Source: an uncultured Saprospiraceae bacterium (lineage in GTDB: Bacteria; Bacteroidota; Bacteroidia; Chitinophagales; Saprospiraceae). Taken from it: 64,000 bases of DNA. Location: NCBI GenBank assembly GCA_937921775.1, contig CAKZUK010000102.1:1-64000 (forward strand), in the 5' to 3' direction. The first letter of the stretch is position 1. Each line of letters begins with the position of its first letter. This document shows positions 63,467 through 64,000 of the stretch, in pieces. The notes under the pieces are model-generated. The model saw nothing but the letters and a program-made list of their open reading frames with translations, was not told the origin of the DNA and did not search any database. Made by a program: the position numbers and the translations under genes.

Positions 63467-64000
63467 TTAAACTCTGCTAAGAACGAACAAAAACTCGCGA
63501 CCAATCTGTCGACAAGCTTCGTCATAAGTTTGAGCTTCCTTAGCTGTTCCGTCTGATGCTTTAGGGTCATTAAAAGGAATAGATAACTTAAAGTCAGCTC
63601 CCTCTACATTAGGACAGGCTGTTTCTGCATCGGTGCAAACCATGACTGCCGCAAAACCCTTCTTAGGATTTGGAGCTTCATCATACTTTTTAGAAAAAGC
63701 TTGATAAGGAACCATGCCTTCAGACCAGCTGATATCATATTTTGGATTACTAGAAGTTACTTCTGAAACACTGACGTCAAAGCCAGCTCTTTTTATTGCT
63801 TCTACTGCGTTTTTGTTGAAGGCAGTTGCTTCAGTTCCACCAGAATAGGTTTCAACTTCAGGAAGCTTATAGTAATTAGCAGCTGTGGCCATCCAAATTG
63901 CCCCGAGGTGAGATCTTCTAGAGTTGTGCGTGCAGATGACGTTAATACGGGGTGTTACTCCTTCTTCAATTTTTCCTGCAATATAATCGCTTAGCGATCG
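63467..64000 (-). CDS. Low-molecular-weight phosphatase-fold arsenate reductase-like protein, N-terminus beyond window
   Basis: The track starts at an internal Met (63892), but the frame stays open to the window edge, adding at least 36 residues (RSLSDYIAGKIEEGVTPRI...). These contain the phosphate-binding loop CTHNSRRSH (C-x5-R-S), the catalytic site of LMW tyrosine phosphatases and ArsC-type arsenate reductases. Downstream, VMVCTDAETACPN has two Cys seven residues apart, exactly as Cys82 and Cys89 of thioredoxin-coupled ArsC. This suggests arsenate reduction rather than phosphotyrosine hydrolysis. The gene heads a same-strand series with the aquaporin and NAT genes. Its start is outside the window. 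Confidence 0.85.
   Translation of the reverse strand, partial: RSLSDYIAGKIEEGVTPRINVICTHNSRRSHLGAIWMATAANYYKLPEVETYSGGTEATAFNKNAVEAIKRAGFDVSVSEVTSSNPKYDISWSEGMVPYQAFSKKYDEAPNPKKGFAAVMVCTDAETACPNVEGADFKLSIPFNDPKASDGTAKEAQTYDEACRQIGREFLFVLSRV

Noticed and set aside
1-64000. tRNA, rRNA, CRISPR arrays, IS elements, prophage, restriction or known anti-phage systems
   Set aside because: I looked for tRNA-like T-arm sequences, regularly spaced repeats, transposase and integrase motifs and typical defence enzymes and found none that I could support.

Overview
The window looks like the chromosome of a free-living or particle-associated Bacteroidota, most probably Saprospirales or a nearby lineage. 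Four points support this. It carries a gldA-gldF-gldG locus and four proteins with type IX secretion (T9SS) C-terminal signals, three of type A and one gliding-associated type B. It has many SusC/carboxypeptidase-regulatory-like, OmpA-like and lipoprotein genes. Gene starts almost entirely lack Shine-Dalgarno sequences. Several upstream regions carry the TAnnTTTG -7 box typical of the phylum. The DNA is AT-rich. I found no rRNA, tRNA, CRISPR array, transposase or prophage.

Layout. 0-4.3 kb: M50-like membrane peptidase, ndk, an NrnA-type DHH phosphoesterase and an FKBP lipoprotein. 4.6-8.3 kb: a large secreted S8 protease. 8.9-12.7 kb: prfB with its programmed frameshift, cutA, a membrane protein and a secreted esterase. 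12.8-19.7 kb: pfkA, a GlcNAc-kinase-like gene, a glucosaminidase and fmt. 20-24 kb: OmpA/SPOR-like envelope protein and a DUF547 lipoprotein. 24-30 kb: gldA, gldF, gldG, a DUF4340 protein and a zinc phospholipase/nuclease-like protein. 30-38.4 kb: DUF368 lipid-carrier transporter, a frameshifted small membrane protein, aroE, proline dehydrogenase, the three-gene pnt transhydrogenase and a sterol-desaturase family protein. 38.4-48.3 kb: an accessory-looking stretch with an orphan terminator and possible small RNA, a decayed gene, hypothetical proteins, an AAA ATPase, and an ECF sigma factor followed by a membrane-anchored beta-barrel-like protein. 49-57 kb: a 1529-residue adhesin-like T9SS cargo, another T9SS protein and a TlpA-like thioredoxin. 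57-64 kb: helical-repeat protein, PliI-like lipoprotein, DEAD-box helicase, and an edge cluster of arylamine N-acetyltransferase, aquaporin and arsenate-reductase-like gene.

The more interesting signals are: (1) the edge cluster, whose phosphatase-fold protein keeps the two resolving cysteines of thioredoxin-coupled arsenate reductases; (2) the sigma factor paired with a protein that appears to run from cytoplasm through the inner membrane to an outer-membrane-like barrel; (3) two families of palindromic intergenic repeats, one with two copies of exactly 122 bp; (4) an Asp-to-Asn change at the Mg-binding site of phosphofructokinase; (5) a possible small RNA ahead of an orphan terminator; (6) a pair of uncharacterised genes (41.7-43.3 kb) next to an ATPase. 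All functional statements come from reading motifs by eye; no database search was possible.
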